Assembly (NCBI GenBank): GCA_003456765.1
Contig: DMOT01000133.1
Span: forward strand, 1 to 6,286
Direction of reading: 5' to 3'
DNA: 6,286 nt
Source of the DNA: Bacillota bacterium
GTDB lineage: Bacteria > Bacillota > DTU025
The notes under the pieces were generated by a model. The model saw nothing but the letters and a program-made list of their open reading frames with translations. It searched no databases and was not told the origin of the DNA. Made by a program: the position numbers and the translations under genes. Shown here in pieces: positions 1 through 5,929 of this stretch (positions are counted from its first letter, which is position 1; each line of letters begins with the position of its first letter).

Positions 1-836
1 CATTTCACCGCGCCCATGGTTAGGCCAGACACGAGGTAGTTTCTGACGGCAAACGCAAGCACCATAGCGGGAATTATCAATACCATCGAGGCTGCGCAGA
101 GTTCTCCTATAAGTACTCCTTGATTGGTAAGGAAATTAGAGACCGCTACTGGGACAGTCCTGGTCCCGCGCCCCGTCAGAACGAGAGCGAAAAGAAACTC
201 GTTCCACGAGAAAATGAAGCATAGGATGCTTGTGGCGGCAAGACCGGGAGAAGCCAGTGGCATTACAACCCGAACGAGCGCCTGTAACCTGGTGCAACCA
301 TCTACCATTGCCGCTTCCTCAAGCTCAACTGGTATTGACTCTAGGAAACTGAGCAACAGACTGACTGCCAGTGGAAACACGAACGTAAGGTACGTGATCA
401 CCAAAGCAGTTCTGGTCTGATGTAGGTTGAGTTTTTGGAACATCATGAAGAATGGCAGCACTATTGCCATGGGCAACATGGTTCTCGCATTCAGAATCCA
501 ACCTTTTAGGAACTTTCCGCCTGTCTTGAATCTAGACATCGAATACGCCGCGAAACTGCCGAAGATTAGGGATATCGCAGTCGTAATCAGAGAAACCAGC
601 AATGAGTTCCACATGTATAGAGGGAAGGGGTACTTCTCCACCAATGCCCTGTAGTTCTCGAGTGTGGGCTTGAATACTAATTTAGGTGGAATCTGGTAGG
701 CTTCAACCCTGGTCTTCAAAGAAGTAAGCAACACCCAAACCAGCGGCAACAAGACTACCAATATGGCAATTATCAATACAGCCTCTGCGAGGACATAACT
801 CCACTTGCTCCGCTGACGATTGCCAATAGCCCTCAT
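1..836 (-). CDS. Carbohydrate ABC transporter permease, MalG-like (CUT1), 3' edge at window border
   Basis: This is one of the two inner-membrane subunits of a binding-protein-dependent sugar importer. Reading from ATG at 836, 278 codons stay open to the window edge. The last residues seen (GLTMGAVK) match the usual C-terminus of this family, so at most a residue or two is missing; the final partial codon is TG and may be the stop. Six hydrophobic segments lie near residues 15-37, 78-98, 114-133, 143-164, 199-219 and 245-266. The cytoplasmic EAA loop that docks on the ATPase is clear at about 173-199 (EEAAMVDG, then VMPLASPGL). The Shine-Dalgarno site GGAGGTGAT lies 5 nt before the ATG. The gene follows the flavoprotein by 44 nt, so it is probably in the same operon. 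Its partner permease, binding protein and ATPase are not in the window and may lie to the left. The family is certain; the substrate is unknown. Confidence 0.93.
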   Translation of the reverse strand, partial: MRAIGNRQRSKWSYVLAEAVLIIAILVVLLPLVWVLLTSLKTRVEAYQIPPKLVFKPTLENYRALVEKYPFPLYMWNSLLVSLITTAISLIFGSFAAYSMSRFKTGGKFLKGWILNARTMLPMAIVLPFFMMFQKLNLHQTRTALVITYLTFVFPLAVSLLLSFLESIPVELEEAAMVDGCTRLQALVRVVMPLASPGLAATSILCFIFSWNEFLFALVLTGRGTRTVPVAVSNFLTNQGVLIGELCAASMVLIIPAMVLAFAVRNYLVSGLTMGAVK

Positions 837-880
837 GCGTTATCACCTCCCGAACATTCACTACCAATACAAGTGGCCGA

Positions 881-1600
881 TCAACTGCCAATCCGTGTCC
901 CAAGAAGGCTTAGATCAGCGGGCTCATGGTATGCCATGGGTTTCTCCTCAGGCGCGCCTTGGAGTGCAAGTCCCGTCTTCACGATATTTGCTGCGAGTAT
1001 CTTGGCCAACTTGATTCCCCGCTCGTCACTGACAGCAGTTGAGCCTGTAGGTTCGTAACACGACACCCCTATCGAAGATCGAGGGTAACATCCTACAATG
1101 GCGAAGCCATTCGTAAGAAGCCAGTTAATCAAGCTCGTCATGGTAGCCTCTTGTCCACCATTTCGGCCGCCGCCAACGGCAACAACACCAGCAGCCGTTC
1201 GTGACCAGTCGGGAGCCGTTTCGCTGTGAGCATCAGGGAAGTAGTTGCGTTGATGGAAGACCGTGAAACGCTCCATGAAGGCGACAAGTTTGCTGTTGGG
1301 GTTGAATGTATATACCGGACCCCCAATCACCAAACCAACAAGACCGGGCCTGAGAAGCTCAGAGACAATATCGTACCAGTCATCCTGGATCTTGCATAAC
1401 CTTGGCAGATCCCGCTTGTTGCATGCCTTGCAGTCATCGCATGACAGTATTCTCTTTCCTGCAAGGGACAGAAGTTGCGTATCGAGTCCTGAGATTTCAC
1501 GGGCCTGTTTCAGAACTTCAGCGACGAAAAGCTCGGTGAAACCATGACGTGGACTTCCCGAAATCCCCACTATTCGATTGATAGTCCCATCCTCCGTCAC
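881..1600 (-). CDS. NAD(P)H-dependent Fe-S flavoprotein (Isf-like flavodoxin fold)
   Basis: The 239-residue product belongs to the NADPH-dependent FMN reductase / iron-sulfur flavoprotein group, cytoplasmic electron carriers or reductases found mostly in anaerobes. The FMN-phosphate loop is GISGSPRHGFTE at residues 12-23. A compact cysteine cluster follows, C54-x2-C57-x2-C60-x8-C69, like the 4Fe-4S motif of archaeal Isf but with a longer last spacing. The flavodoxin strand GLVIGGPVYTF lies at about residue 93. No signal peptide or membrane segment is seen. The start is GTG at 1600, overlapping the peptidase stop in a GTGA junction, with GGAG 8 nt upstream, so translation is probably coupled to dppA. 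It may reduce an intermediate or supply electrons to the pathway (inference). The family is secure; the substrate is unknown. A plain quinone or azo reductase is less likely because of the cysteine motif. Confidence 0.87.
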   Translation of the reverse strand: MTEDGTINRIVGISGSPRHGFTELFVAEVLKQAREISGLDTQLLSLAGKRILSCDDCKACNKRDLPRLCKIQDDWYDIVSELLRPGLVGLVIGGPVYTFNPNSKLVAFMERFTVFHQRNYFPDAHSETAPDWSRTAAGVVAVGGGRNGGQEATMTSLINWLLTNGFAIVGCYPRSSIGVSCYEPTGSTAVSDERGIKLAKILAANIVKTGLALQGAPEEKPMAYHEPADLSLLGTRIGS

Positions 1601-2421
1601 TTGACCGTCTCCACCACACGATAGATAGTGTGGAACGCCTTGAATACCTCGAGATAATCATTGGATACAAACTCCACTGTTCGGCCCGACAATCTGCGAA
1701 CCTCCGGAACGCAGGCTGCCACGTCAGCCATGGTTGTATATGAGAAGTCCACTTGAAGGTTGACTGGCTGCTCAACAGCGACTGGTTTGATGTTTGCCAG
1801 AGACCGTACAGCTTTCTTGGCACCAGCCTCAATTAGCTCACATGCCCTACTGGGCGTGAGCGTCATGGCGGCAAAACGTCCAATGCCTTTCTTCACTTCA
1901 ACTGTCACGACGTTTGGGATTGTCTCCCTTGCTTCCCTGGCAACCTTGTCATCTCCGCTAACGAACACAATCGGCACGTTGAAACAGCCAGCAAGCGCTC
2001 CATTAATGAAGGTCTCTCCTACTGCTTCACCATTAATCCTTACATTCTGCACGATTCCTGAGGAGTAATAGCTGTGATCAATGACAGCCCCCTCGGTGCC
2101 CACTTTAGCATGGTACCCAACGAATAGGGCCGCATCGAATGTAGAATCCAAACCTTCCATCATGCTGTAGGTTTTGGGATCGCCAAGGATCACCTTCACA
2201 CTCGGATCAAGTCTGTCTATGATCAGATTTCTCATTGAGTGGTGAGAATCGTTGACGACAATCTCCGTAGCGCCACCCTGTTGTGCTCCTCGAACAGCAG
2301 CGCTAACCTCTGCCGTCAAAAGCTCCTTGCCTTTGTCATACCCATCGCATCCGTAGAACGTTTGGTCGCGGTGCACAATACCTGCTACACCTTCCATGTC
2401 ACAGGAGATATAGATTTTCAC
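1597..2421 (-). CDS. dppA: D-aminopeptidase, DppA family (peptidase M55)
   Basis: This is a cytoplasmic zinc peptidase of family M55. Members release N-terminal D-amino acids such as D-Ala from short peptides. The 274 residues match the size of Bacillus subtilis DppA. The N-terminal motif KIYISCDMEGVAG supplies metal ligands D8 and E10. H60 lies in VNDSHH and H104 in FVGYHAK, at the same positions as the B. subtilis ligands. H116 (DHS) is the likely catalytic histidine, and E136 in NGEAVGE the likely last ligand. All expected active-site residues are present, so the enzyme should be active. The start is GTG at 2421, with AGGTG 8 nt upstream. It lies 75 nt after the kinase and overlaps the flavoprotein start by 4 nt. 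In B. subtilis the homologue sits in a dipeptide-transport operon; here the neighbours are sugar genes, so a role on D-amino-acid-containing sugar-peptides is possible but unproven. Confidence 0.94.
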   Translation of the reverse strand: MKIYISCDMEGVAGIVHRDQTFYGCDGYDKGKELLTAEVSAAVRGAQQGGATEIVVNDSHHSMRNLIIDRLDPSVKVILGDPKTYSMMEGLDSTFDAALFVGYHAKVGTEGAVIDHSYYSSGIVQNVRINGEAVGETFINGALAGCFNVPIVFVSGDDKVAREARETIPNVVTVEVKKGIGRFAAMTLTPSRACELIEAGAKKAVRSLANIKPVAVEQPVNLQVDFSYTTMADVAACVPEVRRLSGRTVEFVSNDYLEVFKAFHTIYRVVETVK

Positions 2422-2496
2422 GCCAATAGCACCTACCTCTCGAAGTGATAACTGGCTGCAAGAGATGCATCGACAGCCATCCTTTGTGTCATGTTT

Positions 2497-4062
2497 CTAC
2501 TCATATTTCACTCCAAGGAGCTCATCAACATGTGATCCTACCCTGACGTCCAAACCCGTCTCGCCCATTGTTCGCAAAACTTGTCGATAAAGACTGGCCG
2601 TATTCGTGTACGTCTCTCTCGTTGACTCTCTGGGTTCGTAGGTTTTTGCGATCTTCACCAAAGATAACGTTCCCTGCGTCCAGTCTGCGTAAACACCACT
2701 TCCGACTCCTGCGCAGATGGCTGCTCCAACAATGGATGCCTCAGCGATCGCCGGGCGCAGCACGGGCAGTCCGAAAACATCTGCATGGATCTGATTCCAC
2801 AGATCTCCCTTAGACCCTCCGCCAACTGCGTGAATCGCCCTCGGCTTTGCTCCTGCATTGAAGAAGACTTCCAGTATGCAGGACATCTCCACAGAGATCC
2901 CTTCCAGTATTGCTCGAACCACATGACTCCTCTCGTGATTTAGCGATAACCCGAGGAACATGCCTTTCATGCTCGGCATCCAGAACGGAGCCCCGGCTCC
3001 ATTAAATGTGGGCACAAAAAGCAGCCCTCCAGCACCTGGCGGCGCCAATTCGGCTTCGTGGTTCAGCAGTTGATAAGGGCTCAGACCAGTCCTTTGGGCC
3101 ACCGTTCTCTCTACATCGCCGAACAACTGGGTAAACCAGTCGTAGACACAAGTTGACGCCTGGGCATGACCCTCCATTTCTAGCGAGTAGGGGATGATGT
3201 AGGCAGGACAGGCCAATCCATTGCTGTGAGTCTCTATCTTCTTATCCACTTTCATGAGCAACCCGGCCGCCGTTCCCATGTTAAGCACGGCTATGGAGCT
3301 GTCAAGAGCACCCGCGCCCAAACCAGCGCATTGGAGATCGCCGCCGCCCATAACCAAGGCTGTCCCTTCGGCCAAGCCGGAGTCTTCCGAACCCTTCTTG
3401 GACACATGTCCGATTTGAGTTCCAGCAGCGGCAAGCCGAGGCAATTTGTCTATATCTAGGTTGACCTTCTCGGTTAGCTCTTGGCTCCATCTAAATGACT
3501 CGGCATCCATCATGCCCATGTAGCTTCCGAGTGAGTGACTGACTGGCGGATCATCCGCGCCCAGCTTCGCCAAGGCGTAGCTCTCCATCGTAGTGAAACT
3601 GTGTATGCCCTTGTATAGGCTGGGCATGTTCTCTTTCATCCACATTATCTTGTTGATGCTGGGCTGAGGCACTGGCAACATGCCGGTAATTCTGTTATAG
3701 ACGTCTGTTCGCACAACCGTCTTGATCTTGTCACAATAAGCGCGTCCCCTGCCGTCCATCCACGATATGAAGTTCGTGACGGCATTGTAGTCCGCGTCTA
3801 CACCTATGAAGGTGCACCTTTGAGCCGATATTGACACTGCTCTAACATTTGACGGGTTTATGCCGTCTGCAAAAAGAGCCTTCGTCGCCTCACATAGAGA
3901 ATCCCATATGACTTTCGGTTGCTGCTCAGCAAAGCCGCCTGGCAGAAACATCAGTCCATATCGTCTCTGGCACATTTTTGTTATCTGCCCCGAATCGACA
4001 TCGAACAAGGCTGCCCTTACTGAACTTGTGCCTATATCAATCGAACATAAGTATTGGCTCAA
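2497..4062 (-). CDS. FGGY-family carbohydrate kinase (xylulokinase/gluconokinase-like)
   Basis: An ATP-dependent cytoplasmic kinase that phosphorylates a sugar, sugar acid or polyol. It has the two actin-like FGGY domains: the N-terminal phosphate loop CSIDIGTSS (residues 6-14), WMDGRG (about 101-106), a signature-1-like PSINKIMWMKEN (about 134-145), GGGDLQ with the probable catalytic base D242, NMGTAAG (about 261-267), and the adenosine motif AVGGGSKGDLWNQ (about 412-424). The length, 521 residues, is normal for the family. Start choice: a longer ATG form begins at 4071, but GAGGAG abuts that ATG with no spacing. The in-frame TTG at 4062 has the same GAGGAG 9 nt upstream and gives a typical N-terminus (MSQYLCSIDIGTSS), so TTG is preferred. 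It is the first large gene of the kinase-dppA-flavoprotein-permease run. FGGY members differ widely in substrate; xylulose, gluconate, erythritol-type polyols or another sugar cannot be separated here. Confidence 0.92.
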   Translation of the reverse strand: MSQYLCSIDIGTSSVRAALFDVDSGQITKMCQRRYGLMFLPGGFAEQQPKVIWDSLCEATKALFADGINPSNVRAVSISAQRCTFIGVDADYNAVTNFISWMDGRGRAYCDKIKTVVRTDVYNRITGMLPVPQPSINKIMWMKENMPSLYKGIHSFTTMESYALAKLGADDPPVSHSLGSYMGMMDAESFRWSQELTEKVNLDIDKLPRLAAAGTQIGHVSKKGSEDSGLAEGTALVMGGGDLQCAGLGAGALDSSIAVLNMGTAAGLLMKVDKKIETHSNGLACPAYIIPYSLEMEGHAQASTCVYDWFTQLFGDVERTVAQRTGLSPYQLLNHEAELAPPGAGGLLFVPTFNGAGAPFWMPSMKGMFLGLSLNHERSHVVRAILEGISVEMSCILEVFFNAGAKPRAIHAVGGGSKGDLWNQIHADVFGLPVLRPAIAEASIVGAAICAGVGSGVYADWTQGTLSLVKIAKTYEPRESTRETYTNTASLYRQVLRTMGETGLDVRVGSHVDELLGVKYE

Positions 4063-4077
4063 AGCAGTCATCTCCTC
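4062..4077 (-). promoter_or_regulatory. Ribosome binding site deciding the kinase start
   Basis: GAGGAG occupies 4072-4077 on the minus strand. It directly touches the ATG at 4071 (spacing 0) but lies 9 nt before the in-frame TTG at 4060-4062. A ribosome cannot normally use zero spacing, so the TTG is favoured. No better Shine-Dalgarno site is visible for the ATG. Confidence 0.55.
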
Positions 4078-4085
4078 GATAGGAC

Positions 4086-4102
4086 CACTGGGATAACCCG
4101 TG
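4086..4102 (-). other. Small hairpin just upstream of the kinase ribosome binding site
   Basis: In the transcript, CACGGG pairs with CCC-A-GTG around a TTAT loop: six base pairs with one bulged A. It ends 8 nt before GAGGAG. It could modulate ribosome access, but a stem this short may also be chance. Confidence 0.25.
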
Positions 4103-4162
4103 AAACAATAAGAAGTCAGCTGCAGTAAATCATCGCCCTGGCAATCAGTGAACTACGATCAA

Positions 4163-4246
4163 TTAAGAATGCTTCTCCAGTATATAGTAACTATGTCGCT
4201 GCGGCATGAACTTGTGCCGATTGTACGAATCGTTCCTCATCTCCAC
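4163..4246 (-). CDS. Possible 27-codon small ORF in the kinase leader
   Basis: I do not recognise this peptide. A GTG at 4246 follows AAGGAG (4253-4258) by exactly 6 nt, an ideal spacing, and opens a 27-codon frame ending in TAA. An internal ATG two codons later would give 25 residues. The peptide is hydrophilic, basic and aromatic (for example RHKFMPQRH, then SYYILEKHS), with no signal or membrane segment. It lies about 90 nt upstream of the kinase, inside the presumed leader transcript and downstream of the kinase promoter. It could be a leader peptide that tunes kinase expression, a small protein, or chance. The well-placed ribosome site is the main support; the length alone is not significant. 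Confidence 0.3.
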   Translation of the reverse strand: MEMRNDSYNRHKFMPQRHSYYILEKHS

Positions 4247-4256
4247 AGCTGACTCC

Positions 4257-4397
4257 TTATTCATCGTTGTCTGGACTAGACGCAGCGTTCAAGATGGAAT
4301 GGTCAATGTCGAGTAAACTTATGAAGACTACATGCACTAACAGATTTGCCTCAGACTCCACACTTGCGAACAACAGCTGATCCCAATCGCGACACAT
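4257..4397 (-). CDS. Possible 46-codon small ORF at the 5' end of the kinase leader
   Basis: Unrecognised. ATG at 4397 begins about 20 nt downstream of the inferred transcription start of the kinase operon and gives a 46-residue frame: acidic ends around a hydrophobic middle (LLVHVVFISLLDI at about residues 19-31). Its TAA at 4257-4259 lies inside the AAGGAG of the next small ORF, an arrangement typical of translational coupling. Against it, the Shine-Dalgarno site is weak (only AAAGAT upstream) and third-position G+C is only about half, so codon bias gives no help. It may be chance. Confidence 0.2.
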   Translation of the reverse strand: MCRDWDQLLFASVESEANLLVHVVFISLLDIDHSILNAASSPDNDE

Positions 4398-4421
4398 GAG
4401 TTATCTTTTGATCGCTCATGT
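4394..4421. promoter_or_regulatory. Inverted repeat at the kinase transcription start (operator or 5' hairpin)
   Basis: ACATGAG (4394-4400) and CTCATGT (4415-4421) form a perfect 7-bp inverted repeat with a 14-nt spacer. One arm begins 1 nt beyond the -10 box TAGAAT, so it covers the expected start point. A repressor could bind it as DNA, or it could fold as a 5' hairpin in the RNA. The btpA promoter lacks this repeat. Confidence 0.4.
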
Positions 4422-4422
4422 T

Positions 4423-4449
4423 ATTCTATGTTGCTTTATCAATTCCTGC
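4423..4449 (-). promoter_or_regulatory. Promoter core of the kinase operon
   Basis: On the minus strand, TAGAAT (4423-4428) is a good -10 hexamer within a 14-nt block, AACATAGAATAACA (4419-4432), that is repeated exactly before btpA. GCAGGA (4444-4449) sits 15 nt upstream of the -10, at the -35 position. It does not resemble TTGACA, so an activator is probably needed. The expected transcript starts near 4416, leaving a leader of about 340-350 nt before the kinase. Confidence 0.5.
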
Positions 4450-4497
4450 CTGTGCATACAATTGCTTTTATGTTATGAACCACTATGCCCACTTTCG

Positions 4498-4518
4498 TTT
4501 CTGACACTTCGGATAATC
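4498..4518 (-). promoter_or_regulatory. Upstream conserved block of the kinase promoter (putative activator site)
   Basis: On the minus strand this reads GATTATCCG-AAGTGTCAGAAA. The same block, with two substitutions and one extra base, lies upstream of the btpA promoter at 5704-5725. Here it is 48 nt from GCAGGA, against 26 nt at btpA, a difference of 22 nt or about two DNA turns, which would keep a bound protein on nearly the same face. No regulator can be named. Confidence 0.4.
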
Positions 4519-4566
4519 ACTCGCCACGCATGGCAATGACCTGCCGCGAAACTAGGCTGGGCATGA

Positions 4567-4596
4567 GGAGGCAGGATATGCTGGTCCCCTGCCCCC
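4567..4596 (-). terminator. Hairpin in the btpA-kinase gap, possible weak terminator
   Basis: GGAGGCAGG (4567-4575) and CCTGCCCCC (4588-4596) can form a 9-bp stem with one G-U pair in the minus-strand RNA and a 12-nt loop. It lies about 155 nt past the btpA stop and upstream of the kinase promoter. No U-tract follows on either strand, so it is not a standard intrinsic terminator; it could be an RNA-processing or 3'-end stem. Confidence 0.25.
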
Positions 4597-4750
4597 ATAT
4601 TCGCTAAGTACGGATTTTTCAAAGATGTACCATCCTGTCCGCAATCCTGCTGTACGTTTGCTCATTTACACTCAAACTGCAACGGGCACACAATCTTCAA
4701 GTCTTCAACTTATGCTGCGCCGTCCCAAGGAGATCATCACTCGCTCGCGC

Positions 4751-5548
4751 CTAGCCTCTTGCTACCTTCATGAAACGCTTGACACGCTTGGCATCAACGT
4801 GGTTCCATGTGCACCCGTCAATCTTGAGGGCTGTGCCGACTATGGCCGCATCAGCTACCTCCAGGACTTTTCCTACATTGGCCTCTCTGACCCCGGTGTT
4901 CGCAATCACGGGCACGTCTACAGCTTTCTTGACTGTCTCAAGGTCGCTGAGATCTACTGACTCTCCCGTCATAGGGCCCGACACGCAAAGGGCGTCAGCC
5001 AAAGACGAAAAGACTACGCTTTTGGCCAGCTTGTCGAGGGGTCTCTCCCCCACAGCTGCAGCAAATTCTGCATTGATGTTGAAAAAGAGCTTAATGTCTT
5101 CGGCGTGCAACTTGTCTCTATAGCGGAGAGCAGCGGCGCAATTAGTGTCCCAAACGCCCATGTCACTGGAGTAGACTCCGGTGAACACCTCTCTGACGAA
5201 TCTGGCGCCAGTTGCCTTCGCCAAAGCTATTGCTCCTATCGGATCCCACAGGATATCCACTCCGAACGGAATGGGAAGATCCTGTGCAATTCGCGACACC
5301 ACCGCTGACATAACTGCTACAGATTCAACAACCGTCCCCACAACGTAAGGCCTGTCGCCTTCGTTGCAAAACATAATGGCGTCCACGCCGCCTTCGATCA
5401 GTGCCTCCACATCAGCCCTGACCCACTCTTCAACCTTCTTTACTCCACCCTCCACATCGTGCAGCGGCGAGCCCGGCATTGCTGGGAAATGTGCCATTGC
5501 AATAATTGGCTTTTCTGTTCCTAGTAACTCCTTGAACGAAATAGTCAT
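4751..5548 (-). CDS. BtpA/SgcQ family protein (TIM-barrel)
   Basis: The 265-residue product matches the BtpA/SgcQ family (Pfam BtpA), predicted cytoplasmic TIM-barrel proteins often encoded near sugar ABC transporters and kinases. The founding member was linked to photosystem I stability in cyanobacteria; no enzymatic reaction is securely known. Conserved segments appear in family order: AHFPAMPGSP (residues 19-28), GGVDAIMFCNEGDRPYV (about 53-69), ATGARFVREVFTGVYSSDMG, INAEFAAAVGERPLDKLA, ADALCVSGPMTG, and VPVIANTGVREANVGKVL followed by AIVGTALKIDGCTWNHVD. The ATG at 5548 is chosen because GGGAGG lies 8 nt upstream; the frame could extend to an ATG at 5599, but that has no good ribosome site and adds non-conserved residues. 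It is followed by a 679-nt gap and is probably a separate transcript. It may act as an aldolase- or epimerase-like enzyme on the phosphorylated sugar (inference). Confidence 0.92.
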   Translation of the reverse strand: MTISFKELLGTEKPIIAMAHFPAMPGSPLHDVEGGVKKVEEWVRADVEALIEGGVDAIMFCNEGDRPYVVGTVVESVAVMSAVVSRIAQDLPIPFGVDILWDPIGAIALAKATGARFVREVFTGVYSSDMGVWDTNCAAALRYRDKLHAEDIKLFFNINAEFAAAVGERPLDKLAKSVVFSSLADALCVSGPMTGESVDLSDLETVKKAVDVPVIANTGVREANVGKVLEVADAAIVGTALKIDGCTWNHVDAKRVKRFMKVARG

Positions 5549-5650
5549 AAAACTAGCCTCCCTTGCTGCGCGTGCCTCTCGTTCAGTCCATGCAGGCAAC
5601 TGTTAATCCCCTAAGTCGCCACAAATAGAACATGTGCGCTTGATTGTGTT

Positions 5651-5677
5651 ATTCTATGTTTGTTTGTGAAATCCTGC
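5651..5677 (-). promoter_or_regulatory. Promoter core of btpA
   Basis: On the minus strand, TAGAAT (5651-5656) is the -10, inside the 14-nt block (5647-5660) identical to the kinase promoter. GCAGGA (5672-5677) lies 15 nt upstream, the same spacing as in the kinase copy. Transcription would start near 5644, leaving a leader of about 95 nt. The lack of a TTGACA-like -35 suggests activation by a bound regulator. Confidence 0.5.
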
Positions 5678-5703
5678 TTCAAAAATGAGCATACATCAAA
5701 CTA

Positions 5704-5725
5704 TTTCTAACACTTGCGGAGAATC
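5704..5725 (-). promoter_or_regulatory. Upstream conserved block of the btpA promoter (putative activator site)
   Basis: On the minus strand it reads GATTCTCCGC-AAGTGTTAGAAA, matching the block at 4498-4518 before the kinase except for two substitutions and one extra base. It starts 26 nt upstream of GCAGGA. Repetition at two promoters of the same locus is the evidence for a shared regulator site. Confidence 0.42.
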
Positions 5726-5779
5726 GGTGGTGTTTTGTGATCGATCGGAGGTGTGGCCAGCACTATTGCACTCGATCGG
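5723..5779. repeat. Helically phased ATCGG repeats in the divergent region
   Basis: ATCGGTGGTGT (5723-5733) and ATCGGAGGTGT (5744-5754) are direct repeats differing at one base and offset by 21 bp. A shorter match, TCGATCGG, recurs at 5741-5748 and 5772-5779, offset 31 bp. Offsets near two and three DNA turns suit a regulator binding one face. The repeats are short, so chance is possible. Confidence 0.3.
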
Positions 5780-5861
5780 CACTTCATCCTTCCTCGACGA
5801 CATGTGCAGGCTTGTGCATGGAGCAAGGTTCATCAATCTCAATCTGCAGCCCTATCTCTGA

Positions 5862-5882
5862 GGCGTATTACACTTCTACGCC
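5862..5882. repeat. Short perfect inverted repeat in the divergent region
   Basis: GGCGTA (5862-5867) and TACGCC (5877-5882) are separated by 9 nt. No U-tract follows, so it is not a terminator. It lies about 60 nt upstream of the plus-strand -35 position and could be an operator or chance. Confidence 0.2.
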
Positions 5883-5900
5883 GCTTCGCAATATGCTCTT

Positions 5901-5929
5901 GCTGCGGCCACGAAATGAGTGGCAACAGC
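5901..5929. promoter_or_regulatory. Inverted repeat overlapping the -35 of the plus-strand promoter (operator candidate)
   Basis: GCTGCGGCCAC (5901-5911) and GTGGCAACAGC (5919-5929) match as an inverted repeat at 9 of 11 positions around a 7-nt spacer; the inner 5 bp are perfect. The right arm covers the -35 position of the TATAAT promoter, where a bound repressor would block polymerase. No regulator gene is in the window. Confidence 0.38.

Larger units (their letters stand above)
4072..4750 (-). other. btpA-kinase intergenic region and long kinase leader
   Basis: This 679-nt stretch has no recognisable protein domain on either strand. From right to left it holds an unassigned segment after btpA (about 4597-4750), the hairpin at 4567-4596, the conserved upstream block, the promoter core, the +1 inverted repeat, then a leader with two possible small ORFs and short stems. 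A plus-strand frame entering btpA from 4625 is antisense to a well-supported gene and was not accepted. The amount of promoter and leader sequence shows that the kinase operon is not simply read through from btpA. Confidence 0.5.

Noticed and set aside
2433..2492. A 19-residue frame filling the kinase-dppA gap, with its stop in the dppA ribosome site
   Set aside because: No Shine-Dalgarno site precedes it and frames this short are common by chance.
4540..4660. A 37-codon minus-strand frame (MSKRTAGLRT...) between btpA and the kinase promoter
   Set aside because: There is no ribosome site, it spans the hairpin at 4567-4596, and its length is not significant.
4625..4960. A 111-codon plus-strand frame after the btpA 3' end
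   Set aside because: More than half is antisense to the conserved C-terminal part of BtpA, there is no ribosome site, and no family is recognised.
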